DNA of 64,000 bases. Source: CmP2 sp052084925. Lineage in GTDB: Bacteria > Actinomycetota > Actinomycetes > Actinomycetales > Micrococcaceae. This document shows, piece after piece, positions 41,901 through 50,636 of this stretch; position 1 is the first letter of the stretch; the number at the start of each line of letters is the position of its first letter. Location of the stretch: the NCBI GenBank assembly GCA_052084925.1, contig JBQDEV010000014.1, positions 22,483 to 86,482 on the forward strand, read 5' to 3'. A model generated the notes under the pieces. It saw only the letters and a program-made list of their open reading frames with translations, was not told the origin of the DNA and searched no databases. The translations under genes and the position numbers were made by a program.

Positions 41901-43202
41901 TCAGGGCAGTTCGCCGACCCCGGCGGCGCAGGCCCCGCGGCCCAGATGCGGCAGTTCGGCGATGCTGTTCTGCCCGGCCCACTGATAGCCAATCGCACCC
42001 TGCACGTAGGGCTCAGCCGCCTTGAGTTGCTCCTCCACCCGGTCGCGCGTGGAATCCTCGCGGGAGTCGGAATCACCACCGCCGGGCGTCATCGCCTCGA
42101 TGGTGACGTAGAGGTGCTCGGCGTCGACCTCCTGCAGGGCGGCGAAGTAGTCCTCCATGGTGTGAGCGTGATCGTCCGAGTCATCCGCATCCAGGGCGGT
42201 GGTGCCCACACCGAGCCCGTCCTGCGGGGCCACGAGGATGGTGGAATCCTGCCCCAGGTCCAGCAGCTTCTGGTAGCCATCCGCGGCGGTGGCCGGGTCC
42301 AGGGTGGCGGCGTCGGAGCGTCCCTCCAGATAGGGGGCGATGAGCACGGTGGCACCGGAGTCGACGTCGTCGATGATTTCTACCTGGCGGCCGTAGTAGT
42401 CGGTCACCGGGTTCCAGTGGTCGGCGTCGGTCAGCGGCATCTCCATGGCGAGGTAATACCCGTCGGCGCCGCGCTCCTGATAGGCGCGCACGAACAGCTC
42501 GTTGAATCCGTCGACGACGTCGGCGTACTCGTTATCCGGAAGCCAGGTATCGCCCTCGGTGCGCATCTGCGGGACCGGCAGCCCGAGGTAACCCTGGGCG
42601 TCGAGCTCGGGGGCTGTGCGCAGCAGGGAGTGGAACGGATCGTTGCCGTCCTCGCTGGTGGTGATGACCACGGCATCGTCGCCGACGGAGACCAGCCCGT
42701 ACTCGGTATCGCCGTCGTGGATGAGGTCGTCCTCGTCGAGCAGGCCGGTGTCTTCCCAGCTCATCTCCACGGTGTAGCGGTAGAGGTCGGGGGCGTCACC
42801 ATCACCGCGATCTTCGAGGGCCTCGCGCACCCGCTCGGGGTATTCGTCGGCGTCGACGGGGCGGATCCAGCCACCGAAGGTCACCGCATCAGTGCCCATG
42901 AGTTCAAGCCGCTCCGCGGTGGCGTCGTCACTGTTTTGGGGTGACATAAATCCGGCGACGAAGCGGGCGTCCACCCGACAGACCGGCGGCGGCTCCGAGG
43001 GGCTAGGACCGGCCGTGATTTCCGGCGCGCTGGGAGATTCCTCCGCCTGGTTCTGGTCACCACTGGTGTCATCGTCGCCATCGTTGCCGCCGGTGGCCAG
43101 CGAGATGGCCAGCCAGGCCAACAGCACGACCGTGAGCGCAATGGCGGTGAGCGCCACCCCGGCGCGCAGCGAACGGGACCGAGCGGGAGGGGTGACAGGC
43201 AT
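41901..43202 (-). CDS. Membrane-anchored DUF4434-like TIM-barrel protein
   Basis: A 433-residue protein with one N-terminal transmembrane anchor (about residues 15-37), an acidic Asp/Gly/Ser linker, then a barrel-like domain. Features that fit DUF4434 are VAGFMSPQNSDDATAERLELMGTDAVTFGGW, GADGYYLAMEMPLTDADHW, ATVLIAPYLEG and TILVAPQDGLGVG. Glutamates at strand ends (MEMP, TIEAMTPGG) could be glycosidase residues. Surface location and a polysaccharide-related role are inferred. Monocistronic. Confidence 0.75.
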   Translation of the reverse strand: MPVTPPARSRSLRAGVALTAIALTVVLLAWLAISLATGGNDGDDDTSGDQNQAEESPSAPEITAGPSPSEPPPVCRVDARFVAGFMSPQNSDDATAERLELMGTDAVTFGGWIRPVDADEYPERVREALEDRGDGDAPDLYRYTVEMSWEDTGLLDEDDLIHDGDTEYGLVSVGDDAVVITTSEDGNDPFHSLLRTAPELDAQGYLGLPVPQMRTEGDTWLPDNEYADVVDGFNELFVRAYQERGADGYYLAMEMPLTDADHWNPVTDYYGRQVEIIDDVDSGATVLIAPYLEGRSDAATLDPATAADGYQKLLDLGQDSTILVAPQDGLGVGTTALDADDSDDHAHTMEDYFAALQEVDAEHLYVTIEAMTPGGGDSDSREDSTRDRVEEQLKAAEPYVQGAIGYQWAGQNSIAELPHLGRGACAAGVGELP

Positions 43203-43307
43203 GTCCCCAGTTCATCACGACGACGACCGGCGGCGACAGTTCTGAGGCCGCGCCGCCCGCGCCCGAAGCACGTGAGATGCGCGACATCCGGGCTCGGGGA
43301 TGCTAGA

Positions 43308-43335
43308 CTGAATCACCTTCGAAATAATGATTCAG
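43308..43335. promoter_or_regulatory. Palindromic operator of the XRE/ImmA/PIN cassette
   Basis: CTGAATCA-N12-TGATTCAG, perfect 8-bp arms, followed directly by GGAGGTGA and the XRE start codon. A -10-like TAGACT lies at 43304-43309. The position suggests autoregulation by the XRE protein. Confidence 0.6.
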
Positions 43336-43345
43336 GAGGTGAGTC

Positions 43346-43672
43346 ATGACCAACCTGACCGCAGCTGTCAGCAGCGCACTCGCTCACAGCGGGTTGTCTC
43401 AACGAGCACTCGCCGAGAAAACTGGCATCTCTCAATCCACACTGAGCAGAATCTTGGATGGCTCCCGCCCCGCCAAAATGCCCGAGATCATCCTGATGGC
43501 TGATGCCCTCGGATGCACGGTCGCTCAGCTCACCGGAACCGGAGTCGCCGACCGAGTCGAGTGCGCGGCTCGGGCCACCAACGGATCGAGCATGAACACC
43601 ATGCGACAGCGGCTCCTGCACTTCATGGAACTCGACGCTTATCTCGATGATCAGGCGATCCACGCGCCGTGA
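43346..43672 (+). CDS. XRE family HTH regulator of the three-gene cassette
   Basis: A 108-residue protein with a Cro/C1-type HTH in residues 5-65 (HSGLSQRALAEKTGISQSTLSRILDGSRPAKMPEIILMADALGCTVAQLTG). Strong SD (GGAGGTG). Its stop overlaps the GTG start of the ImmA/IrrE gene (GTGA). In ImmR/ImmA-like pairs the protease cleaves the XRE repressor; the same logic is likely here, with the PIN-like protein as third partner. Confidence 0.9.
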   Translation: MTNLTAAVSSALAHSGLSQRALAEKTGISQSTLSRILDGSRPAKMPEIILMADALGCTVAQLTGTGVADRVECAARATNGSSMNTMRQRLLHFMELDAYLDDQAIHAP

Positions 43673-44490
43673 CATCTTCAACGACAGAACAGCAGGCACG
43701 AGATGCTGCCGAACGGTTCCGCGCCGATCACAAGCTCGGCGTCCAACCGCTCGGCGACCTGGTCGCGCTCATCGAACAATCGACGGGACATGATGTCGCT
43801 GTACTCGACGCGGACCCTGATGAACACGGCCTCACCATGCGCGACCCAGCGCGCGGCACCGTGTTCATCGGGGTAGCGCGCACGCCGCACCCGATGCGGC
43901 AGCGCAGCACGCTGGCGCACGAGCTGGCGCATCTGATCTTCGGCGATCAATCCGTCGACCTTGCAGAGCGCTCCCCCGAAGAATCGCGCGCCGATGCTTT
44001 CGCCCGACACTTACTGGTCCCGCAGCAAGGCCTCAAGGAGTTCTTGGGTGAGGTGGCCGTTGCCTCAGAGTCCACCCTGTCTGACGTCGTGCAGCGATTT
44101 CTCGTCTCCCCAGCCATCGCTGCCATTGCGATGAGGGACGCCGGATATATTTCCGCAGGTACCGCGGCGGAGTGGAGGAACATCAGCACCCCAGCGATCG
44201 CCACGCGATTCGGCTGGCAGGACCAGTACCTTGCCCTCCAGCGAGAGTCGCAGCGGCCCCGCGCTCCACAAGCCCTGGTGGCACGAGCCATTGCCGGATA
44301 CGCCGAAGGCGTGGTGAGCGCGCAAACGATCGCCACCCTGCGCGGTGTCGGTGAGGGTCAGATTGTCGAAGAATTGCGCCAGATCGGCATTCTTCCCCCG
44401 ACCTACGACGACCAGGACTTCGAGATTGCAGACCTGCCCACCGTAGAGGTCGACCTCACCGGCTTGGAGGTTGATGGTGAGGACGCATGA
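43669..44490 (+). CDS. ImmA/IrrE (DUF955) family metallopeptidase
   Basis: A 273-residue protein. The zinc-protease motif is HELAHLIFGD at about residues 84-93, with a downstream ESRADAFARHLLVP helix giving the third ligand. Earlier residues include a TG-HDVAVLDADPDEHG segment typical of the family. The last ~110 residues are family-unknown and include helices SQRPRAPQALVARAIAGYAEG. GTG start overlaps the XRE stop, and the stop overlaps the ATG of the PIN-like gene, so all three are co-translated. Confidence 0.9.
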   Translation: MTSSTTEQQARDAAERFRADHKLGVQPLGDLVALIEQSTGHDVAVLDADPDEHGLTMRDPARGTVFIGVARTPHPMRQRSTLAHELAHLIFGDQSVDLAERSPEESRADAFARHLLVPQQGLKEFLGEVAVASESTLSDVVQRFLVSPAIAAIAMRDAGYISAGTAAEWRNISTPAIATRFGWQDQYLALQRESQRPRAPQALVARAIAGYAEGVVSAQTIATLRGVGEGQIVEELRQIGILPPTYDDQDFEIADLPTVEVDLTGLEVDGEDA

Positions 44491-45101
44491 ACCAGCGGCC
44501 CATCATGGACGCCGGCCCCGGCCTCAACTTCTTCTCGGTCAATAAGGAGCGCCTACTTTTCGCAACCCTGGGACCGCTCGCCATTCCAGAGATCGTCGAA
44601 CGAGAGATCCTCAGAAAATCCCTTGCTGAGCCTCGCTTCAAAGCCGCCGAGCGCGTCCTTGCGAAAATTCCGCCACGATTACTCGAAGTCATTTCCGACG
44701 ACGCAACGGATGAGCTCGCCGTTGCCGTCAGTCGCATCACAGGTATGCCCTTCCACGACCGAATGCGCACGAAAAAAGACTTGGGCGAGATCATGGTCGT
44801 AGCCCACGCCACCCTCGCCGCAGAACGTGGAGCCGACGTGCTGGTCTTGATCGATGATGGCGGCGGACGCCGCATCGCCTCGAAGGAAGCAGCGCGCCTT
44901 CAACGGCAACGCGAGCACGATCCGAACCTGGGGAGCATCGGTCTGGTGAGCACTTCCACCGTCCTTCGAAATGCCGCCGGCACGGAGCACCTACCGGATA
45001 AGTCAGTCCTGCGCACTCTTTATGCAAGGCTCCGCCAGCTCGATGATGGACTACCTCCACTCGAGACAACGGATCTACTGGACCTGGACCGCTGGAATTG
45101 A
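44487..45101 (+). CDS. PIN-like domain protein, probable toxin/effector of the cassette
   Basis: A 204-residue protein. MDAGPGLNFF near the N-terminus supplies the first acidic residue (D8) of a PIN fold; IPEIVEREIL gives the second (around residues 34-43); RTKKDLGEIMVVAHATLAAERGADVLVLIDD (D117/D118) supplies the later ones. The order D...E...D...D is typical of PIN RNases. It differs from VapC in length. ATGA overlap with the ImmA gene. It is expected to be an RNA-cleaving effector; direct proof is absent. Confidence 0.75.
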   Translation: MNQRPIMDAGPGLNFFSVNKERLLFATLGPLAIPEIVEREILRKSLAEPRFKAAERVLAKIPPRLLEVISDDATDELAVAVSRITGMPFHDRMRTKKDLGEIMVVAHATLAAERGADVLVLIDDGGGRRIASKEAARLQRQREHDPNLGSIGLVSTSTVLRNAAGTEHLPDKSVLRTLYARLRQLDDGLPPLETTDLLDLDRWN

Positions 45102-45162
45102 ACTGACGCGCCGGACGATCGGTGGGCGATCGCCCGGCGCGACGTCGGGGTGAAAGACCAGA

Positions 45163-46260
45163 TCAGTTGCTGGGTGGGGCGCCGCCGGGGCCGCCCTGTC
45201 CCATCTCGCCCATCTCCCCGGGAGCCCCACCGGGGCCGCCCTCGCCACCGCCGCCGGGCATTCCGCCGGCCTCGGGCTCGGTGGAGGTGTCGATCGGCAC
45301 GTCGATGCGCACGGTGTAGCCGGAGGACACCGACCCGGAGATCTCCGGCACCTGCAGCTCCCAACCATCGGAGAACACATTGTCGGTCTCGAGGGTGACC
45401 CCGCTGAGGTTCTGCGCGGAGCCGGTGTAGCGGGAATCGGCGTACACCGCGCTGGACTCGGCTTCCGGCAGGGCGATCTGCGAGGTCAGCACCGCATTGG
45501 TGGCATCGGTGATCGAGTCGATATCGGGGAACACCTCGAAGTGGATGTGCGGCCAGCGCCCGGCGTAGCAGCCCGGGAAGATCGTGGTGAAGGTGACCGT
45601 GCCGTCGTCACCGACCACCTGCACCCCGCGCAAGTAGGTCTCGTCTTCCAGCCCGGTGGAGTACATCGAATACTCACCCACGGCGTCACAGTGCCACACA
45701 TAGACGGCAGCACCGGTCATCGGCCCGTTGTCGTTCACCATGTCCACAATGTTCATGGTCAGGGTCATCTGCACGCCGTCGGCGGTGGACCCGCCATCGA
45801 TGCTGGAGCGAATGTCCGAACGCTCCACCCCGGAGATCTCCAGAACGTCCTGACCGTTGGAGCCATCGCCCGGGTAGGGTCCGGCGGTTTCGCCCGGCAT
45901 CTCCTCGGTGAACTCGGTGGCAGACGCGGACGACGACGCCGAGGCAGAGGCGGAGGCCGTTGCTGAGGCACTGGAGCCAGAGGTGGATGAGCTGGACGTC
46001 GGGGCACAGGCGGCCAGGGCCAGGGCCCCGGCACCGATCCCGAAGACGCCCAGGGCGCGGCGCCGGGAAATCGCCGTCGTCAGGTCGAACGCCAGCCCCT
46101 GATCCTCGACGTCCTCATGGGGGCGATCCAGCGGGCGGCCTTCGAAGGTGGTCGTTCGGCTTTCGGCGCCGTTCGCACTGACGTCATCGGCGTCGTGTTC
46201 TGAGGCGGCAGGGTAGGCGGTGAACTTCTGGTTGGTCCGGGAGCGGAAGAGCGGGGTCAT
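45163..46260 (-). CDS. Tat-exported intradiol ring-cleavage dioxygenase-like lipoprotein
   Basis: A 365-residue protein. Twin-arginine signal ISRRRALGVFGIGAGALALAAC (motif residues ~64-85) ends in a lipobox Cys, then a Ser/Ala linker. The catalytic domain shows TAGPYPG, AVYVWHCDAVGEYSMYS (Tyr ligand), TIFPGCYAGRWPHIHFEVF (Tyr, His, His iron ligands), so all four non-heme iron(III) ligands of protocatechuate/catechol dioxygenases are present. A Gly/Pro/Met-rich tail closes the protein. Extracytoplasmic intradiol dioxygenases of this kind are common in actinobacteria; the substrate is unknown. Confidence 0.88.
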   Translation of the reverse strand: MTPLFRSRTNQKFTAYPAASEHDADDVSANGAESRTTTFEGRPLDRPHEDVEDQGLAFDLTTAISRRRALGVFGIGAGALALAACAPTSSSSTSGSSASATASASASASSSASATEFTEEMPGETAGPYPGDGSNGQDVLEISGVERSDIRSSIDGGSTADGVQMTLTMNIVDMVNDNGPMTGAAVYVWHCDAVGEYSMYSTGLEDETYLRGVQVVGDDGTVTFTTIFPGCYAGRWPHIHFEVFPDIDSITDATNAVLTSQIALPEAESSAVYADSRYTGSAQNLSGVTLETDNVFSDGWELQVPEISGSVSSGYTVRIDVPIDTSTEPEAGGMPGGGGEGGPGGAPGEMGEMGQGGPGGAPPSN

Positions 46261-46359
46261 GGTGCGGTCCTTTCAGACGGTCGAGATGACGTGTCTGAGC
46301 CAGCATCCCGCCGCGGCTGAGCACCGCACTGTGGGGTGGCTATGCCGAACCTGTGAGCC

Positions 46360-47154
46360 TCAGCCGGCGGACCGCGAGCGCTCCAGGGCCTCCAGCCCGT
46401 CGAGGATCAGCTCGAGCCCGAAACTGAACTCGTCCTCCACCATGGCGCTGGCTTCACTGTTCTCACCGTTTTCACCGTCGTTCGCTGACGGCGCCGCGCC
46501 CACATAGTGCCCCCCGGCCAGCAGCGGATGCAGGTGCGGGAACCGCTCGGCGGTGATGACCTCGCCCATCAGCTCCGCACCCTCCGGGGAGAACACCACG
46601 GTGCCCTCCTGGGCCAGGCTCTGCTCGAGCTCCACCATGGAGGCCACGAATTGGGAGACGCTGAGGATCACGCCGACCTTCTCGCCGTCGTCGATGTCGA
46701 GGTCGGCCAGGGACCCCAGCCCGAGATCGGCCGCCCGGGTGGACTGCGGCATCAGCACGGAGACCTGCCCGCGGGGAATGCCCAGCACCCAGGGGTGGGC
46801 CCGGTAGGCCTCGCGGATCAGCAGCGCCCAGGTGCGCAGTCCCGGGCGCCAGCCGGTGGGGAGCTCGATCTTCTTCGGCAGCGCGCTGGCGGCGTCCTGC
46901 ATCAGCAGCAGCAGCTCGTCCTTGCTGGACACGTAGCGGTAGAGCGACATGGTGGTGAAGCCCAGCGACCGGGCCACGGCCTGCATGGTGACGGCGGGCA
47001 GGCCGTCGGCGTCGGCGATGGTCATGGCGGCCTCGACGATCCGTTCGTGACTCAGCCCGCGACTCGGTCCGCGCTGGGGGGTCTCCTGCATGCCCCAGGC
47101 GATCGCGATGGCGCGCGGTAGCCCGGTTTCGGTGGTGTCAGCCATGCCCGTCAT
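46360..47154 (-). CDS. TetR family regulator
   Basis: A 264-residue protein. HTH at ~residues 35-80 (LSHERIVEAAMTIADADGLPAVTMQAVARSLGFTTMSLYRYVSSKDELLLLMQDAA) and a TetR_C-type ligand domain (GWRPGLRTWALLIREAYRAHPWVLGIPRG). Divergent from the ABC-2 exporter pair 90 bases away, so it very probably represses it. A start at ATG 47145 is equally possible. Confidence 0.9.
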   Translation of the reverse strand: MTGMADTTETGLPRAIAIAWGMQETPQRGPSRGLSHERIVEAAMTIADADGLPAVTMQAVARSLGFTTMSLYRYVSSKDELLLLMQDAASALPKKIELPTGWRPGLRTWALLIREAYRAHPWVLGIPRGQVSVLMPQSTRAADLGLGSLADLDIDDGEKVGVILSVSQFVASMVELEQSLAQEGTVVFSPEGAELMGEVITAERFPHLHPLLAGGHYVGAAPSANDGENGENSEASAMVEDEFSFGLELILDGLEALERSRSAG

Positions 47155-47207
47155 TGTCTCACGCGGCGGCGGGGCACCCTCGGTGACTGGCGCTGCTCGC
47201 GGTGACT

Positions 47208-47253
47208 GTGTACGTCATCTACAGTTTGTGTCATACTCTGTATATGTCATACA
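47208..47253. promoter_or_regulatory. GTCAT direct repeats at 16-bp spacing in the TetR/ABC divergent region
   Basis: Three GTCAT elements begin at 47214, 47230 and 47246. The last is part of a palindrome TGTAT-N5-ATACA (47239-47253) that overlaps the ABC start codon. A CATACT hexamer (47232-47237) could be a -10 box. Likely TetR operators. Confidence 0.5.
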
Positions 47254-48032
47254 CAGATACACCGCTGCTCGAGGTCACCCACCTCACGAAACGCTACGGA
47301 TCCCGGCCCGTGCTCGACGACCTCAGCCTCCGCCTCCCGCCGGGGATCCACGCGCTGCTCGGCCCGAACGGTGCGGGCAAGACGACGCTGGTGAACATCC
47401 TCTCCACCCTGGTGCCCTTCGACGCCGGGCAGGCGCGGGTGCTCGGACTCGACCCGCGGACGCAGCGCCGGCAGCTGCAGGGCCTGATTTCGGTGACCGG
47501 CCAATACGCCGCCGTCGACCAGCGCCTCACCGGTGAGGAGAACATCCTGATGATGGGCCAGCTCTTCGGCCTCTCCCGCGCGGAGACCCGACGCCGCGGA
47601 CGCCGGCTGCTCGAGCGGTTCGACCTGGAGGCGGCGGCGTCGCGATCGGTGTCCACCTATTCGGGCGGGATGCGCCGCAAACTGGATCTGGCGGCGTCGC
47701 TCATCGCGCAGCCGCGGCTGATCTTCCTGGACGAGCCGACCACCGGGTTGGACACGCACTCCCGGCTCGCCCTCTGGGACGAGATCACCGGGCTGGCCCG
47801 GGCGGGCACCTCCGTGTTCCTTACGACCCAGTACCTGGAGGAGGCCGAGGCGCTGGCCGAGCAGATCCTGGTGCTGCACCGCGGCGGGATCGTGGCAGAG
47901 GGCACCGCCGCCGCGCTCAAGGAGCAGGTGGGGGCGACCAGCCTGGAGGGCGTGTTCCTCGCCCTCACCGGGTCTGCCGACGACGGCACACCGGCGAGCG
48001 CGCAGCACCACACGAAGGAGAGTGCGGCATGA
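47244..48032 (+). CDS. ABC-2 type exporter ATP-binding protein (daunorubicin-resistance type)
   Basis: A 262-residue ATPase: TKRYGSRPVLDDLSLRLPPG, Walker A GPNGAGKT, signature YSGGMRRKLDLAASLI, Walker B LIFLDEPTTGLD, and switch TTQYLEEAEALAEQI, the DrrA-type signature. ATG 47244 is used because the upstream extension is A/T-rich control DNA. Coupled to the permease by ATGA overlap. Probable role is export of a drug or lipid. Confidence 0.93.
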   Translation: MSYTDTPLLEVTHLTKRYGSRPVLDDLSLRLPPGIHALLGPNGAGKTTLVNILSTLVPFDAGQARVLGLDPRTQRRQLQGLISVTGQYAAVDQRLTGEENILMMGQLFGLSRAETRRRGRRLLERFDLEAAASRSVSTYSGGMRRKLDLAASLIAQPRLIFLDEPTTGLDTHSRLALWDEITGLARAGTSVFLTTQYLEEAEALAEQILVLHRGGIVAEGTAAALKEQVGATSLEGVFLALTGSADDGTPASAQHHTKESAA

Positions 48033-48874
48033 ACGGCGCGAGCTTCACCACCGCCCTGCGGGTGTTCTCCGCGCGCAGCCTCAAGCACTCGTTCCGCGAC
48101 GGGGAGTCGCTGCTGATGGCCGTGCTGCTGCCCCTGATGCTGATGCTGGTGTTCACCTTCATTCTGGGCGGGGCCATGAACGTCACGCCCGCGGATTCAG
48201 TGGGCGCGGCGGGGGCTGCGGGATCGTCGGGGACAGCGGGATCGGCCGGCGAGGCCCGGGGTGCCTATCTCGCGTACGTGCTGCCGGCGATCGCGCTCAC
48301 CGCCGCCGGATTCGGCGCCTCCTACACCGCCGTCGTCGTCTCCAATGATGTGAACACCGGGTTCATGAACCGGCTGCGGACCATGCCGTTCCCAGTGGTG
48401 ACCGTGCTGCTGGGGCACACCGTTTCCTCGCTGGTACGAAACCTGATGGCCACCGCGGTGGTGGTGGCTGCGGCTTTTGCCCTCGGCTTCCGCACCACGG
48501 CGTCCCCGGTGCAGGTGCTGACGGCGATCGGGCTGATCATGCTGTGGATCCTGGTGATCACCTGCGTGTTCACGCTGCTGGGCCTGGTGTCCGGGTCGGC
48601 GGAATCCGCAAGTGGGTACGGGTTCATGCTGCTGTTCCTGCCCTACATTTCCTCCGGGTTTGCCCCGGTGGAGACGATGCCGGGGTGGCTGCAGGGCTTC
48701 GCCGGGTACCAGCCGATGACGCCGATCATTGACGCCTCCCGCGCCCTGTTCACCGGGGAGCCCTGGTCGGTGCTGGCCGGGGACCTGCTGGTGGGCGCGG
48801 CGTGGTGCGCGGGGTTCATCGCGGTCTCGCTGGCGCTCATCGCCGTCGTGTTCCCGCGCAAAGTGGCCCGGTAA
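48029..48874 (+). CDS. ABC-2 type exporter permease (DrrB-like)
   Basis: A 281-residue permease with six predicted helices and ABC2_membrane signatures (LKHSFRDGESLLMAVLLPLMLMLVFTFILGGAM, NTGFMNRLRTMPFPVVTVLLGHTVSS, LPYISSGFAPVETMPGWLQGFAGYQPMTPI). Works with the upstream ATPase; the TetR gene is divergent. Confidence 0.92.
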   Translation: MNGASFTTALRVFSARSLKHSFRDGESLLMAVLLPLMLMLVFTFILGGAMNVTPADSVGAAGAAGSSGTAGSAGEARGAYLAYVLPAIALTAAGFGASYTAVVVSNDVNTGFMNRLRTMPFPVVTVLLGHTVSSLVRNLMATAVVVAAAFALGFRTTASPVQVLTAIGLIMLWILVITCVFTLLGLVSGSAESASGYGFMLLFLPYISSGFAPVETMPGWLQGFAGYQPMTPIIDASRALFTGEPWSVLAGDLLVGAAWCAGFIAVSLALIAVVFPRKVAR

Positions 48875-49015
48875 CTGCGCGACCCGCGGGCCGGCGCGCA
48901 ACCGGCGCGCAATATCCGGCACGGAACGGGCCTGGCGGCGGGGTCAAGGCGTGAGTGCGGCGCAGCATGACGGCACCCTTGCGGGGCCCCGGGGAGCCCG
49001 GTTTAGCGTCGTCGC

Positions 49016-49624
49016 ATGTTCTCCGTCGACCATCACCTCCCCCACCGCCGGCCCGAGGCCACCGCAACCGGGCCGGACGAGCGCTACGAGTTCCTCCGCG
49101 TGGACTACACCGACCCGCTCGGCGCCCCGCTGCTGACCGATCTGGAGCGCGAATACGATGCGCGGTACGGCATCTCCGTGCTCGGCGAGCCCGCCCGGGC
49201 CGAGATTCTGCGCTATTCACCGCACCTCTTCGCCCCGCCGCAGGGCACCTTCCTGCTGCTGTTACACGACGGCGAGGTGGTCTCCGGCGGCGCGTTCATG
49301 CCGCACCACGAGCAGGTCGCCGAGGTGAAGCGGGTGTGGACGCGGGCCGATCAGCGCGGGCGCGGCCTGGCCGGTCGGGTGCTCGCGGAGCTCGAGCGGC
49401 GCGCGCTGGAACAGGGCTACACCGGTTTCTACCTGACCACCGGGCCCCGTCAGCCCGAAGCGCGCGCCCTGTACCTGCGCCACGGCTATGTGCCACTATT
49501 CGACGCCGGGCTCAGCGATGAGGAGATCCGCGAGATCGGCGCCCCGCTGCCCTTCGTCAAGGACCTCGTCGCCGCACGAGTTGCGGGGGCCGCCGCTGGC
49601 GTTACCGCAGGAGGCTCAGCATGA
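49016..49624 (+). CDS. GNAT family N-acetyltransferase
   Basis: A 202-residue GNAT protein: EVKRVWTRADQRGRGLAGRVLAELERRALEQGYTGFYLTTGPRQPEARALYLRHGYVPL, with the acetyl-CoA site R-x2-G-x-G/A (RGRGLAG). Its stop overlaps the ATG of the amino-acid permease (ATGA), an arrangement reminiscent of clusters that acetylate imported sulfur amino acids. Substrate unknown. Confidence 0.9.
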   Translation: MFSVDHHLPHRRPEATATGPDERYEFLRVDYTDPLGAPLLTDLEREYDARYGISVLGEPARAEILRYSPHLFAPPQGTFLLLLHDGEVVSGGAFMPHHEQVAEVKRVWTRADQRGRGLAGRVLAELERRALEQGYTGFYLTTGPRQPEARALYLRHGYVPLFDAGLSDEEIREIGAPLPFVKDLVAARVAGAAAGVTAGGSA

Positions 49625-50636
49625 CCACGGTAATCGACCAGCACGAGGACCGGAACGAGAATCAGCAGACGACGGGACCGGCATCCACAACAGCTGCGAC
49701 CCCAGCGCCGGAACGCCACGTCCCGGTGGTGGTGCCCCTGAAGCACTGGGCCCGCTGGACGCTTAGCGCCGTCGCCGTGTTCCTGCTCGCCCAGCTGGTG
49801 TGGACGTTCTTCACCAACGAGCAGTGGCGCTGGCCGATCTTCGCGGAGTACTTCTTCAACGACGCCGTGCTGCGCGGCATCCGGCTCACGCTCTGGCTCA
49901 CCGCGGTGTCCGCCGTCGTCGGTTTTCTCTTGGGCGCCCTGCTCGCCCTGGCGCGGCTGTCGACCTCGGCACTGCTCAACGCCTTCGCCTGGGGGTTCAT
50001 CTGGTTCTTCCGCTCCGTGCCGCTGATCGTGCAGCTGGTGATCTGGTACAACCTGGCTACCTGTTCCCCACCCTGGGGATCGGCTGGCCGTTCACCTACG
50101 ATTTCTGGCTGGTCGAATTCGACACGGTGCGGCTGATCTCCTCGACCTCGGCGGCGCTGCTCGGGCTCTCGCTGCACCAGGCTGCGTACTCCGCAGAGAT
50201 CATCCGGGGCGGGCTGCTCTCGGTGGACGCCGGGCAGCTGGAGGCCGCGAAGGCGCTGGGGATTCCGCGGGGCCGCCGGTTCTTCCGGATCGTGCTGCCC
50301 CAGGCGGCGCGCGCTATTCTGCCCAACGCGTTCAACGAGGTGATCGGACTGCTGAAGGGCACCTCTGTGGTGTTCATCGTCGCACTGCCCGAGCTGTTCT
50401 ACACGGTGCAGGTCATCTACAACCGCACCTCCCAGGTGATCCCGCTGCTGCTGGTCGCCGCCGTCTGGTACACGATCTTCACCACGGTGCTCAGCATCGG
50501 CCAGTACTACCTGGAGCGGTTCTTCGCCCGCGGCTCCGCCCGGGAACTGCCGCCCACCCCGATCCAGCGAGCGCGCCGGGCACTTGGTCGCGCGCTGGCC
50601 CGTCGGCCCCGCCGCCACGAGAGGACGTCACCATGA
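49621..50636 (+). pseudogene. Polar amino-acid ABC transporter permease with a 1-base frameshift
   Basis: Read with one frameshift, the region gives a ~337-residue HisM/TcyB-like permease. Frame 1 (from ATG 49621) encodes the N-terminus through VPLIVQLVIWYNLA. At 50056-50058 one base appears missing (expected ...LAYLFPTLG), and the rest continues in another frame: LFPTLGIGWPFTYDF, the EAA loop AGQLEAAKALGIPRGRRFFRIVLPQAARAILP, and GTSVVFIVALPELFYTVQVIYNRTSQVI. The EAA loop lies entirely after the shift. The downstream ATPase still overlaps the original stop (ATGA). Either a real inactivating deletion or a sequence/assembly error; codon bias is intact on both sides, favouring a very recent event. 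Confidence 0.85.
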
